Assembly: GCF_900106675.1 (NCBI RefSeq)
Contig: NZ_FNOB01000027.1
Span: 1-46,711, forward strand
DNA from: Allgaiera indica
GTDB taxonomy: Bacteria > Pseudomonadota > Alphaproteobacteria > Rhodobacterales > Rhodobacteraceae
DNA: 46,711 nucleotides
Reading direction: 5' to 3'
The notes under the pieces were generated by a model, which ran no database searches, had not been told where the DNA came from, and worked only from the letters and a program-made list of their open reading frames with translations. Position 1 is the first letter of the stretch, and the number at the start of each line of letters is the position of its first letter. The translations under genes were made by a program, and so were the position numbers. This document shows positions 7,265-13,916 of the stretch, one piece after another.

Positions 7265-8113
7265 TCAGGCCGCGAAGCCGCGGGCGGCGGCGAGGTCGAG
7301 GGCGATTGCGCAGACCAGCTTGGCCGAGCGGGCGGGCCATTCGAGCGCCTTCTCTGCCTCCTGAAACCCGAGCCCGTCGAGTGTGAGGGTTCTCAAGATC
7401 GCGGTCAGATCGGGGCCGAGCCCAAGGCTATTGAGGGTGCCGCGGAAGCTTTCGGGGTCGATTTCCGCCGCCTCGGCCATCGCGCGCGCAATCCGAAGGT
7501 GCCCGGCGTTGATGGGAGACGCCGAGCGGCGCGCCGCGGTCTCGACGGTCGCGACAAGGGGAAGCGGCGCGGAGTAGCGAACCCGGGGCGCGGGGTTCTC
7601 CTCGGGGTCGGGGATGGGGGCGTGGGCCTCGGTCTCGACGTAGCGAAGGCAGGCGACGCGGCCGATTTTCGAATGGATCTCGGCCTTGCCGGAAAGAAGC
7701 ATCCCCAGGACGGCGGGCCGGCCGAGGCTTCCCATGACCACGTCGCCGGCCATGATCGCGGCGCGTTCCATGTCGGCGCCGATCAGGATCAAGGCCCGTT
7801 TGCGGCTGCGGCGGGGGGTAGAAGCCATTTTGCGGGCGGCGGCGTCGACCTCCTCGGCCGAGGTGCCCAGGTGGCGCAGCAGGTCGGCGAGGCTGTAGCG
7901 GGTGCCGGGGTCGCGGGTCTGGGCGGCGTCGGCCGCGATCGCTTCGAGGATGTAGGCCCAGATCGGGCAGTCAATCATGTCCTCGACCCGGCGCACCCGG
8001 CGCGAAATCGTCGAGGGATCGACCCCCATGTCGCGGGCGACCCCCCGGATCGTTTCGCCGTGCAGGGTGTGGCGCAGGTAGGGAGAAATGAAATCGGGCG
8101 TCAGGGCGGGCAT
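7265..8113 (-). CDS. DNA-binding protein with HTH and DUF6456 domain
   Basis: The protein is 282 residues. The N-terminus holds a clear helix-turn-helix, GVARDMGVDPSTISRRVRRV (about 24-43). The C-terminal part ends in GFQEAEKALEWPARSAKLV, matching the hallmark of DUF6456 (a Glu-rich turn, then WPaRSgK and a final helix). DUF6456 is known from alphaproteobacterial regulators, including GafA/GafY, the activators of gene transfer agent clusters, and from their phage relatives. A role as the phage's own transcription activator, or as a replication initiator, is therefore plausible. The start ATG at 8113 has GGAGG just upstream. Family membership is judged from the C-terminal signature only; function is inferred. 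Confidence 0.75.
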   Translation of the reverse strand: MPALTPDFISPYLRHTLHGETIRGVARDMGVDPSTISRRVRRVEDMIDCPIWAYILEAIAADAAQTRDPGTRYSLADLLRHLGTSAEEVDAAARKMASTPRRSRKRALILIGADMERAAIMAGDVVMGSLGRPAVLGMLLSGKAEIHSKIGRVACLRYVETEAHAPIPDPEENPAPRVRYSAPLPLVATVETAARRSASPINAGHLRIARAMAEAAEIDPESFRGTLNSLGLGPDLTAILRTLTLDGLGFQEAEKALEWPARSAKLVCAIALDLAAARGFAA

Positions 8114-8116
8114 GGG

Positions 8117-8374
8117 TCAGCCTCCGTTGATGATGGAAAGGACGACGCGCAGCCGGGCGCGGGCGGCCGGTTGGTTGGCGCGGGCGCCTGCAAGGTCGAT
8201 CCCGTGAAGGTGGAAGAGGACCGCGAGGTCGCGGGCGGCGCGCAGGGCGGTGCGCTGGGCGGCGGCGGATGAAATGGGCGGCGCGTAGTGCAGCGCCGGC
8301 GGATCGCGCAGAAGGTCCGTAAGTTTCGTCGGGTGGCCGCGCCAGGTGGCGGGCGTTGCGGTGCGGGGCGTCAT
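8117..8374 (-). CDS. Small hypothetical prophage protein
   Basis: The protein is 85 residues and unrecognised. It begins MTPRTATPATWRGHPTKL at the ATG at 8374, which overlaps the preceding stop by four bases. An upstream in-frame ATG five codons earlier would give a longer overlap and is less likely. The centre is a helical Ala/Arg-rich run (RTALRAARDLAVLFHLHGID) and the end is LRVVLSIINGG. It is coupled to its neighbours in the run from the methyltransferase to the primase. No function can be proposed. Confidence 0.6.
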   Translation of the reverse strand: MTPRTATPATWRGHPTKLTDLLRDPPALHYAPPISSAAAQRTALRAARDLAVLFHLHGIDLAGARANQPAARARLRVVLSIINGG

Positions 8375-8640
8375 TGCCCGGCCTCCCATTGCGCGCGCTT
8401 GTCGGCGGCGATCGAGGCGAGGAGGTCGGCGAGGGCCTGAACATGATCGGCCCAGCGGATCACCGGGCGGCCCGCGCGGCGGGCGGCGTCAAGTTCGGCC
8501 TCGACCCGAAGCGCGGTTTCAAGTGGGCGGGTACGAGCCCCGCCATTGGCGAACAGGATCGCGGCGGCGGTCAAAAGCAAGCGCGGCCGAGGGGGCGGGG
8601 TGCGGGTGTGGTCGGCCGGGGGGATCGCGGCGGGGATCAT
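8371..8640 (-). CDS. Small hypothetical prophage protein
   Basis: The protein is 89 residues and unrecognised. After a Pro-rich N-terminus come two helices, including VEAELDAARRAGRPVIRWAD and ALADLLASIAADKRAQWEAG. The ATG at 8640 overlaps the methyltransferase stop by four bases and its own stop overlaps the next start in the same way, so translation is coupled on both sides. That coupling is the main support for it being real. Confidence 0.6.
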   Translation of the reverse strand: MIPAAIPPADHTRTPPPRPRLLLTAAAILFANGGARTRPLETALRVEAELDAARRAGRPVIRWADHVQALADLLASIAADKRAQWEAGQ

Positions 8641-10184
8641 TGGTCACTTCCTCCAAAGAGCGAGAATTGAGCGGGCGCCTCCTCGGGCGTCAGGGCGTCG
8701 CGGGCGGCCGCGGCCTCGGCGAGGTGGGCCGGATCGAACTCGGGAAGGCGGGCGCGGATATGCGCGGCATAGTCGGGATCACGCTCGATCAAGGCGCAGC
8801 GGCGCCCCTCGGTCGCGGCGGCCCAGGCGGTCGCCCCCGATCCGCCGAACGGATCGAGGATCAGCCCACCGCGGGCTGAGACCAGGCGGATAAGCCAGCG
8901 CATCAGCGCTTGCGGCTTTACCGTCGGGTGCTTCGATCCGGCGCGGTCGGCGGCGTCGGCCTTGGCGCAGTAGAAGAAGCGGCCCAGCGACCCGTCGCTA
9001 TCGACCGGGAAGCGCGCGCGGACCTCGGCCGAGCCGTCATGCGTGACATTCGCGGGCCAGCGGTCGGCGGGAGGGATGCGGGCGGCGTCGATATTCAAGC
9101 CGCCCGTGCCGGTGGCGAGGGACTGGCGGGCGATCGAGGCTTCGCGCAGGGGTTTGCGGGCGAGGATGATTGGCTCGAAGGCGGGCTTTAGGGCGGTCCC
9201 CCATCCTTCCCAGGCGGCGGCCTCGCGGGTGGCGCGGGTGATCTCGCGCGTCCGTTCGCCGCCTTTGAACATGCCCGAGTCGACGTGGTCGGCCCATGCC
9301 CCAGCGTCGGTGCGGGAATAGGTCTCGGAGCCCACGACCTCGCGACGATCCCAAGCCTCGCCGGGGGTGCCCTTGCGGGCGTTCAGCCGGGCGACGAGGT
9401 CGGCGATCTCGGCGGGCGGGTGCGTGCCCAGCACCTCGGCCAGCCGCGCCCATTGCTCGGGTTTCGGGACCGCCGCCTGCGCGCCGCGGGTGGTCCAGTG
9501 TCCGGCCATTCCGTTCGTGCCGAAGGCTGCGTCGATCGCGGCGTTTGTCAGCCCGGCGGCGTCGCGGGCGCCGGCGACCCAGCCGGTCACCTCGACGATC
9601 TCGGCGTGATCGTCGCGCAGTTTGTCGATACCGGCGGCGACGTCGTGGGATTTCGGAAAGCCCGAACCGTAGAGCCACGCCAGCAGCGGCGAGGACGACG
9701 CGGCAAGCGCTCGGTGCAGGGCCTTGGATTGGTCGGGCGAGAGGCTATCGAGGAAACCCGCCCATTGCGGCCCCGTGTCGTAGAGGTCGAGGATCGAGTC
9801 GCGCACCTCCCAGCCCGCCGCCTCGATTGCGGCGGCCATCCGGTGATAGGTGCGGGAATGATTGAAGGCGACCAGGTAGCCGCCGGGTTTGGTGACGCGC
9901 AGGAGGGCGGCCCAGGTCTCGGGGCGAAAGGCAATGTCGCCGCCGTCCCATTCCTTGCCCATGAACCCGCGCGAGGCCCGGCGGAAAAGGCCGTCAGTCC
10001 CCGGCCCTGCCTCGGTGGACGTGTCGGCGCCGAAGCGCTTGACGATCGAGGTCAGGTGATAGGGCGGGTCGGTGACGATCGCGTCGGCGTGATCCGGCGC
10101 GAGGTTCGCCAGGACCGAGAGGCAATCGCCCTCATGCAGGGCAATGGCAGAGGCGTGTGGTTGGTTCTCTCGATCCCGCATCAT
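8637..10184 (-). CDS. Beta-class DNA methyltransferase (N6-adenine or N4-cytosine)
   Basis: The protein is 515 residues. The catalytic motif IV is DPPY at 39-42 (VTDPPYHL) and the S-adenosylmethionine-binding motif I is DPFGGSGAT at about 444-452. Motif IV before motif I defines the beta class. The long middle region between them would hold target recognition. Residues from about 405 (GSKHPTVKPQALMRWLI) form the expected lead-in to motif I. Adenine as the target is likely from DPPY but N4-cytosine cannot be ruled out. There is no restriction partner, so it probably protects phage DNA or marks it for regulation. It starts at 10,184 with GGGAG about nine bases upstream; the adjacent ATG at 10,181 is equally possible. 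It is the first gene leftward from the AT-rich control region. Confidence 0.9.
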   Translation of the reverse strand: MMRDRENQPHASAIALHEGDCLSVLANLAPDHADAIVTDPPYHLTSIVKRFGADTSTEAGPGTDGLFRRASRGFMGKEWDGGDIAFRPETWAALLRVTKPGGYLVAFNHSRTYHRMAAAIEAAGWEVRDSILDLYDTGPQWAGFLDSLSPDQSKALHRALAASSSPLLAWLYGSGFPKSHDVAAGIDKLRDDHAEIVEVTGWVAGARDAAGLTNAAIDAAFGTNGMAGHWTTRGAQAAVPKPEQWARLAEVLGTHPPAEIADLVARLNARKGTPGEAWDRREVVGSETYSRTDAGAWADHVDSGMFKGGERTREITRATREAAAWEGWGTALKPAFEPIILARKPLREASIARQSLATGTGGLNIDAARIPPADRWPANVTHDGSAEVRARFPVDSDGSLGRFFYCAKADAADRAGSKHPTVKPQALMRWLIRLVSARGGLILDPFGGSGATAWAAATEGRRCALIERDPDYAAHIRARLPEFDPAHLAEAAAARDALTPEEAPAQFSLFGGSDQ

Positions 10185-10227
10185 CCCGACTCCCGGTCAA
10201 CATTCGCCCCACCGTTGTTGGGGAAAA

Positions 10228-10237
10228 TGTTGCGGGA
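10228..10237 (+). repeat. TGTTGCGGGA prophage control motif, copy 2
   Basis: Exact copy, preceded by AAAA, about 45 bases before the methyltransferase start on the other strand. A partial match (AAAATGTTGC) lies near 10,280. See the copies at 1297, 10,380, 13,256 and 13,268. Confidence 0.5.
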
Positions 10238-10379
10238 TTGGAGATTGAAACCGTCCCGGTTTCGCGGGAAAAACGGTCAAAATGTTGCCTAATATCTAGG
10301 TTGCGGCAGAATGACGCCCCAAAACCGGAAAAAAATCGTCAACAGAAACTACATTTTCCGGTTGGTTGGATTTTTTGTA

Positions 10380-10389
10380 TGTTGCGGGA
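10380..10389 (+). repeat. TGTTGCGGGA prophage control motif, copy 3
   Basis: Exact copy about 75 bases before the rightward Fis-type gene and between plausible -35 and -10 elements, so a bound protein could block that promoter. It follows a T-rich stretch and the 10-base inverted repeat described for the control region. Confidence 0.5.
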
Positions 10390-10462
10390 TTATCGCCTTC
10401 TGGTAGTGTCGGATTCGTGGGTTACGACAGTGTGAAGGGCGCTACATGATGAGGATGGCGCG

Positions 10463-10699
10463 TTGCTTAGTAAGTTCGAGGAATGCGGAGGCGAAGCCGC
10501 CGCAACAGTTCAGGTTTGCCTTGAGGGGCGCCCTCTGTCCGACGTTATCAAGGAAGTCGAAGCGGCCTATCTCGGCCATGTCCTGACCAAGGCGGACGGG
10601 AACAAGACGAAGGCGGCCGAACTCGCCGGGGTGGCGACCGACACTTTCCGCAAGAAGCTGTCCCTCTATCGCATCCGGGCCGTGTTCCGTGTCTGTTGA
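10463..10699 (+). CDS. Small Fis-type helix-turn-helix protein
   Basis: The protein is 78 residues. The C-terminal 40 residues match the Fis/NtrC-type DNA-binding helices (HTH_8): YLGHVLTKADGNKTKAAELA followed by GVATDTFRKKL, including the conserved GNKTKAAELAG turn. It appears as a stand-alone domain without an ATPase. I chose the TTG at 10,463 because GAGG lies about nine bases upstream and no in-frame ATG gives the full helix set; a rare start is unusual, so the boundary is uncertain. It is transcribed away from the replication genes, out of the control region. A role in the lysogeny/excision switch is an inference. Confidence 0.7.
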   Translation: MLSKFEECGGEAAATVQVCLEGRPLSDVIKEVEAAYLGHVLTKADGNKTKAAELAGVATDTFRKKLSLYRIRAVFRVC

Positions 10700-10898
10700 T
10701 CGGGGTCAACTTCGCTGCGCGCTTGCGGTAGCCGCAGCGCTTGTGGACTCCTACGGCGACGACTATCTCCCGGCCTTCCTGCGGATCGAGGCCGAGTTGC
10801 AGAAACTCGCCGACGCGGAAAGTGCCCGGGACCGGGCGCGCCAGATTGCGGCGCGTGCCGGTCGGGCGACCAGGGTCGTCCATCAGATCCAGTTCTAG
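10689..10898 (+). CDS. Small hypothetical prophage protein, coupled to the Fis-type gene
   Basis: The protein is 69 residues and unrecognised. It starts at a GTG (10,689) inside the end of the Fis-type gene, an 11-base overlap that suggests coupled translation. It is largely helical and Ala/Arg-rich (YLPAFLRIEAELQKLADAES, ending in VVHQIQF). Its TAG stop shares the four-base palindrome CTAG (10,895-10,898) with the TAG stop of the convergent nuclease gene. Confidence 0.6.
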   Translation: MSVDRGQLRCALAVAAALVDSYGDDYLPAFLRIEAELQKLADAESARDRARQIAARAGRATRVVHQIQF

Positions 10899-11257
10899 TG
10901 GCACCAATCGCGGCGGGCGCCATCCCAGGCGCGCGCGAGACCTTCCGAAACCAGGACCTCGCCCGCAGTGTGACCGTCCGCAAGCCGAAGATGGATCAGG
11001 GGGCGATTCCAGCCATCGCGGCGCCCCGTGAACTCAATTCGGGCGCCGGGCAGGAGTTGCGCCAGGCGCGCCTTCGCGCGGGCGGCAAGAAGCGCTTCTG
11101 ACAGGCAATGCGCCCGCCCTCTGGACTCGGGGGCGTCGATCGAGGCGAGCCGCATCCGGCCTTGCGGTGCGGTCTTGATCGTGTCGCCGTCGACGACCTG
11201 GGGCGCAGGATCGGCGGCGAGGGCGAGGAGGTAGAGGAGGGCGGCGGCCGGGGTCAT
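10895..11257 (-). CDS. Secreted thermonuclease-like (SNase) protein
   Basis: The protein is 120 residues. A short hydrophobic leader (MTPAAALLYLLALAADPAP) suggests export. The SNase fold signature VVDGDTIK at 21-28 and MRLASIDAPE at 35-44 supplies metal-binding Asp and the catalytic Arg36 and Glu44. The third catalytic Arg is probably Arg85 in WNRPLIHLRL. Such enzymes cut DNA and RNA with calcium. It is coupled to the integrase by an ATGA overlap. Prophage-carried SNases may degrade competing or extracellular DNA or help nucleotide scavenging; which applies here is unknown. At 120 residues it is close to the minimal domain, so little sequence is left for other functions. Confidence 0.85.
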   Translation of the reverse strand: MTPAAALLYLLALAADPAPQVVDGDTIKTAPQGRMRLASIDAPESRGRAHCLSEALLAARAKARLAQLLPGARIEFTGRRDGWNRPLIHLRLADGHTAGEVLVSEGLARAWDGARRDWCH

Positions 11258-12603
11258 TCGCTCGGCGCGGGCGCCGCGGCGGGCGCGGGATAGGCGATCT
11301 TTTCCAGCGCCTCGCGGCGGCCCACCAGCGCGCCGCCGTCGCCGTAGCGCGGGCGGGCGTATTTGTGGCCCAGAATGTCCGCCCTGATGCGATCGTCGGC
11401 GCCCGAGCGTTGCAGCGCATCCTCGACCGAGTGGCGCAGCGAATAAGGGGTGTGCTGCGGCGTTTCCTGTAACTCATGGACGCGCAGATGTTTCGTGACC
11501 GCCGCCGACCAACTGTTCGACTTGTGGGCGTAGCGGGCAATTCCGCCGCGCGCGGCGATCCGCTTCGCGGCGGCCAGCGATACGCCGAGAAGCGGGACGT
11601 CCCGGGCGGTGTGCGCAACCTTCAACTCGCGTCCGTTCGGTGCGACGCGGAAGAAGGGAATTGGCGCGTCGACCTCGAAGTCCGAGCGCGGGGCGTCGGT
11701 GATTTCCGAGGGCCGCAGGCCGGTGTTTATCATCATAAGGAAGACGTCGCGGGCCTCGTCGTTCAGGGCGTCCAGGGCGCCGGGGGCGAGGAGGTGGGTC
11801 TTTATCCACTCGGGGCTGAAGGCGGGCTTGCGGTTTTCCTTGCCCCGCGTCAGGCGCAGGTTGCGGAAGGGGTTCTCGATCCTGACCCCGGTCAGCTTCG
11901 CCCACTCGCCGACGATCGTCGAGAGGATGCCGATATGCTTGTTCGCTGCGCCCGGTGTGACCTCGCCCGCCTCGACCCGCGCCGCCCACCACGAGCGATA
12001 GGCCAGCACGTCCGCGCGGGTGATGGAAGACAGCGGCGGGTCCTTCTCGCAGCGCCCGGCCTCGATCAGGACGCGATTGAAGGTGTCGACGGCGAAGCAA
12101 CGCAGGGATTCCCAGCGCTTCGCCTGCGCCTCCGATTTCTCGCGGCGGTCAACGGAGGTCAGGCCGCGATATTCCTCGAATATCTCGGTCAGGGTCGGGG
12201 AGGATTCGGGGACTGTCCCCATGATCGCCGAGGCAATCTCGGATGGGACCAGCGTCGCGCCTTTCTGTGTTGCCAGGATGCGGCGGACGAGGTCGTGCAG
12301 ATCGCCGGTGGCGATCTCATCCATCGGCCTATAGGTGAAGCCGCGGGTCTCGGCGATCTTGCGGGCGTTCATGTAGTGGCGATGGGCCGAGATTTCGTCG
12401 CCGGCGACCAGCGCCTCCCATTGAGCCATGGTCGCGGCCTCGACCTGCTTCGCCTTCGCAAGCGCCTCATTGCGGCTATCCGTGAACAGCGCCTTTCGGA
12501 CCTGACTGACGGGTTTCCCATCTTTGCCGACGACGACGCCCTCAAATCTCTTGGGCACGCGCAGGACGAAGTAATACCGGCCGCGATCTCGGGTGATGCC
12601 CAT
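11254..12603 (-). CDS. int: Phage tyrosine integrase
   Basis: The protein is 449 residues. The N-terminal arm-binding and core-binding regions (about 1-255) precede the catalytic domain. Visible active-site residues are Arg297 (MINTGLRPSEI), Arg390 (TPYSLRHS), His413 (ILGHKY) and the nucleophile Tyr420 (ARPRYGDG). The usual first His of the HxxR box is Tyr387 here, a variant I recall from alphaproteobacterial phage integrases. It catalyses recombination between the phage site and the chromosome, here probably the 3' end of the tRNA-Phe gene about 0.8 kb away. The start ATG at 12,603 is five bases after the stop of the upstream secreted-protein gene. The 3' end overlaps the nuclease gene by four bases. 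Confidence 0.95.
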   Translation of the reverse strand: MGITRDRGRYYFVLRVPKRFEGVVVGKDGKPVSQVRKALFTDSRNEALAKAKQVEAATMAQWEALVAGDEISAHRHYMNARKIAETRGFTYRPMDEIATGDLHDLVRRILATQKGATLVPSEIASAIMGTVPESSPTLTEIFEEYRGLTSVDRREKSEAQAKRWESLRCFAVDTFNRVLIEAGRCEKDPPLSSITRADVLAYRSWWAARVEAGEVTPGAANKHIGILSTIVGEWAKLTGVRIENPFRNLRLTRGKENRKPAFSPEWIKTHLLAPGALDALNDEARDVFLMMINTGLRPSEITDAPRSDFEVDAPIPFFRVAPNGRELKVAHTARDVPLLGVSLAAAKRIAARGGIARYAHKSNSWSAAVTKHLRVHELQETPQHTPYSLRHSVEDALQRSGADDRIRADILGHKYARPRYGDGGALVGRREALEKIAYPAPAAAPAPSE

Positions 12604-12608
12604 TCAAC

Positions 12609-12989
12609 CTACCTCTTGGCGCAGGGACCGGAGAGTGCCCGTGCCCCCTTGGGGTTGATTGTGAGCCGGCAGGAATAACCAGGGGCGGCCGACTCGACGT
12701 CGGCAGCTACCGCCACAATGTTGCGGGCCGCACCGTTGACGGCGCGGGCGGCTGGGCCGACCTCGGCGGGGCTGTAGAAATACGCGGTGGTAAGGCGACC
12801 GGACGTCCAGGGGGAGCGCCCGAGGATTGCAGCCGCGTCCGCATCCGTTGGGGCGGTGTAAATCAGGAGGCGGTTGGAGGACCGGGTCTTGAGGTAGACG
12901 ACGCGCTTGGATTGCCCATTGGACGCGATAAGGGCGACGGCGGTGATCGACGCCGCGGCGAGAAAGATCACAACTAAGCGCTTTCGCAT
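12609..12989 (-). CDS. Exported hypothetical protein
   Basis: The protein is 126 residues and unrecognised. The N-terminus MRKRLVVIFLAAASITAVAL is a signal peptide or single membrane anchor: a basic n-region followed by about 17 hydrophobic residues. The mature part has a segment with YLKTRSSNRLLIYTAP and two Cys near the C-terminus (GYSCRLTIN and SGPCAKR) that could form a disulfide. AGGTGTGG precedes the ATG at 12,989. It lies between the attachment site and the integrase, a place where phages often carry lysogenic cargo genes. Confidence 0.65.
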   Translation of the reverse strand: MRKRLVVIFLAAASITAVALIASNGQSKRVVYLKTRSSNRLLIYTAPTDADAAAILGRSPWTSGRLTTAYFYSPAEVGPAARAVNGAARNIVAVAADVESAAPGYSCRLTINPKGARALSGPCAKR

Positions 12990-13031
12990 CTAACCACACC
13001 TTCGCTTGCTCGCCCGGCAGCGGGGACGAGG

Positions 13032-13231
13032 TCAGAACAACCAGCGGCAGAAACTCGCAACCAACGCCCATAGGGGAGAGAATATGAAAAAAGTAAACAG
13101 AATGTAACCAACGACAGCCGGGGCGGCAGTATCGAGAATCGGACGGCGTCGCAGATGGGGGGCGCGGTTGATGTTGGCGACGGGCGGCGCGGCAGTATGC
13201 AGGGCGGCGCGGTGCGCCTCGATCGACAACA
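13032..13231 (-). CDS. Small membrane protein, hypothetical
   Basis: From the ATG at 13,231 the product is 65 residues with a soluble, Arg/Ala-rich N-terminus and one strong membrane segment near the end (AVVGYILFTFFIFSPLWALV). No good ribosome site is seen; GGGGCTCCC precedes the ATG. A longer frame reaching 13,295 would have to start at a non-ATG codon inside the repeat motifs and is not preferred. Two copies of the 10-bp control motif lie 25-46 bases upstream. It is the element's outermost gene next to the tRNA. Confidence 0.45.
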
Positions 13232-13255
13232 TGGGAGCCCCAGAACAAAACCGAG

Positions 13256-13277
13256 TGTTGCGGGAAATGTTGCGGGA
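13256..13277 (+). repeat. Tandem pair of TGTTGCGGGA motifs near the attachment site
   Basis: Two exact copies (13,256-13,265 and 13,268-13,277) are separated by two bases, giving a 12-base period, close to one helical turn. They lie between the small membrane-protein gene and the tRNA terminator, about 90 bases from the tRNA 3' end. Position allows either a regulator operator for the gene at 13,231 or integrase/excisionase arm sites. The occurrence of the same motif 3 and 12 kb away favours a regulator. Confidence 0.55.
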
Positions 13278-13298
13278 CTCTGGGCTTTGTGTCAACGC

Positions 13299-13344
13299 AA
13301 AAAGGCCCGTGAAACAAGGAGTTTCCTTAATTCACGGGCCTTTA
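13299..13344 (-). terminator. Rho-independent terminator after tRNA-Phe
   Basis: Read on the minus strand, GGCCCGTGAA and its complement TTCACGGGCC form a 10-base stem with a loop of about 17 bases, followed by a run of five T. The plus-strand side ends in only three T, so it may work weakly in that direction too. It stops transcription of the tRNA before the prophage genes. Confidence 0.8.
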
Positions 13345-13367
13345 TAGCGTATGAGGTGGGGATTTTG

Positions 13368-13442
13368 TGGTGCCCGGGGGCGGAATCGAACCACCGACAC
13401 GAGGATTTTCAATCCACTGCTCTACCCCTGAGCTACCCGGGC
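13368..13442 (-). tRNA. tRNA-Phe (anticodon GAA), 3' CCA encoded
   Basis: The minus strand reads GCCCGGGTAGCTCAGGGGTA at the 5' end. The anticodon arm reads GTGGATTGAAAATCCTCG with loop TTGAAAA and anticodon GAA. The T-arm reads GGTGGTTCGATTCCGCC, and the acceptor closes with CCCGGGC and CCA. The acceptor stem is seven base pairs and the total is 75 bases. The anticodon stem holds one T-T mismatch, as I recall for other Rhodobacterales tRNA-Phe. The gene remains intact although it is the probable integration target, as is normal when the phage carries the replacement 3' end. Confidence 0.96.
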
Positions 13443-13916
13443 TCCATCCGCTCTGGTGGCGGTTGACGCGAATCCTTGAGGTAACGGCGAAGCGCCAAAG
13501 ATCCGCAGCGGGGCCGACACGGAAGCCACGCCGACACCGCCGCGCTTATCGCTTTCTTCGCAAGACGTGTCAAGCATCGCCGAGCAAAACTTTCCGAAGT
13601 ATTACAAATGGTTGAGAGAATTGTATTTCTCACCGGAAGACAAAGCGCCGGCCATCCATGCCACGGCCTCGGTCATTGCGGTCAGAGCGCGTTTTCGTGG
13701 TTGGCTTGTCGTCCAGTATCGCGCGAATCAGCTCGCCAACCCGCCGGGGCCGGATCTTCACGTCTTTCGGTGCGACCCAAGCCTTGGGCACCCGCGTCCG
13801 TCGCTTGGGTCTCGGCGTCACTGCGCCCCGTGACCGTCTCCGTGACCAACTCTCCATCGGCCAGTCAGTGCGCGGCCCAGTACCATGACCTAGCCCATTG
13901 GAAGGCGCAGGGGGGC
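13443..13916. other. 474-base gap upstream of the tRNA gene
   Basis: It should hold the tRNA-Phe promoter (minus strand, near 13,460-13,500) but no strong -35/-10 pair stands out. A minus-strand frame at 13,630-13,857 would encode 75 very basic residues starting MESWSRRRSRG. It has no ribosome site and overlaps equally long frames in other phases, so I leave it uncalled. Nothing else is recognised. Confidence 0.5.

Larger units (their letters stand above)
10185..10462. promoter_or_regulatory. Prophage divergent control region with dyads and TGTTGCGGGA copies
   Basis: This 278-base region separates the leftward methyltransferase run from two rightward small genes and is clearly more AT-rich than its surroundings. 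It holds a perfect 10-base inverted repeat, AACCGGAAAA at 10,323-10,332 and TTTTCCGGTT at 10,354-10,363. There is also a nested dyad near 10,250-10,277 (ACCGTCCCG and CGGGAAAAACGGT). TGTTGCGGGA occurs at 10,228 and 10,380. A possible rightward promoter is TTGGAT near 10,365 and TTATCG near 10,390, with the second motif copy between its boxes, a repressor-like position. This looks like the element's switch region. Confidence 0.65.
447..13368 (-). mobile_element. Integrated phage-like element next to tRNA-Phe, left end missing
   Basis: A tyrosine integrase (11,254-12,603) lies about 0.8 kb from the 3' end of an intact tRNA-Phe gene, the usual layout for tRNA-integrating phages. The cargo is phage-like: Toprim primase with CHC2 zinc finger, SF3-type primase-helicase, two solitary DNA methyltransferases, an HD hydrolase, a DUF6456 DNA-binding protein and a tail-like protein. 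Most genes are on the minus strand and many are joined by ATGA overlaps. I saw no second copy of the tRNA 3' end inside the window, so the far attachment site is beyond the left edge or was lost when the IS5 copy at 1-446 entered. Terminase, portal and capsid genes are not present here, so it may be a decayed prophage, a satellite, or a whole phage continuing leftward. Confidence 0.8.

Noticed and set aside
13630-13857. 75-residue basic protein upstream of tRNA-Phe
   Set aside because: No ribosome site, competing frames in other phases, and no recognisable motif.
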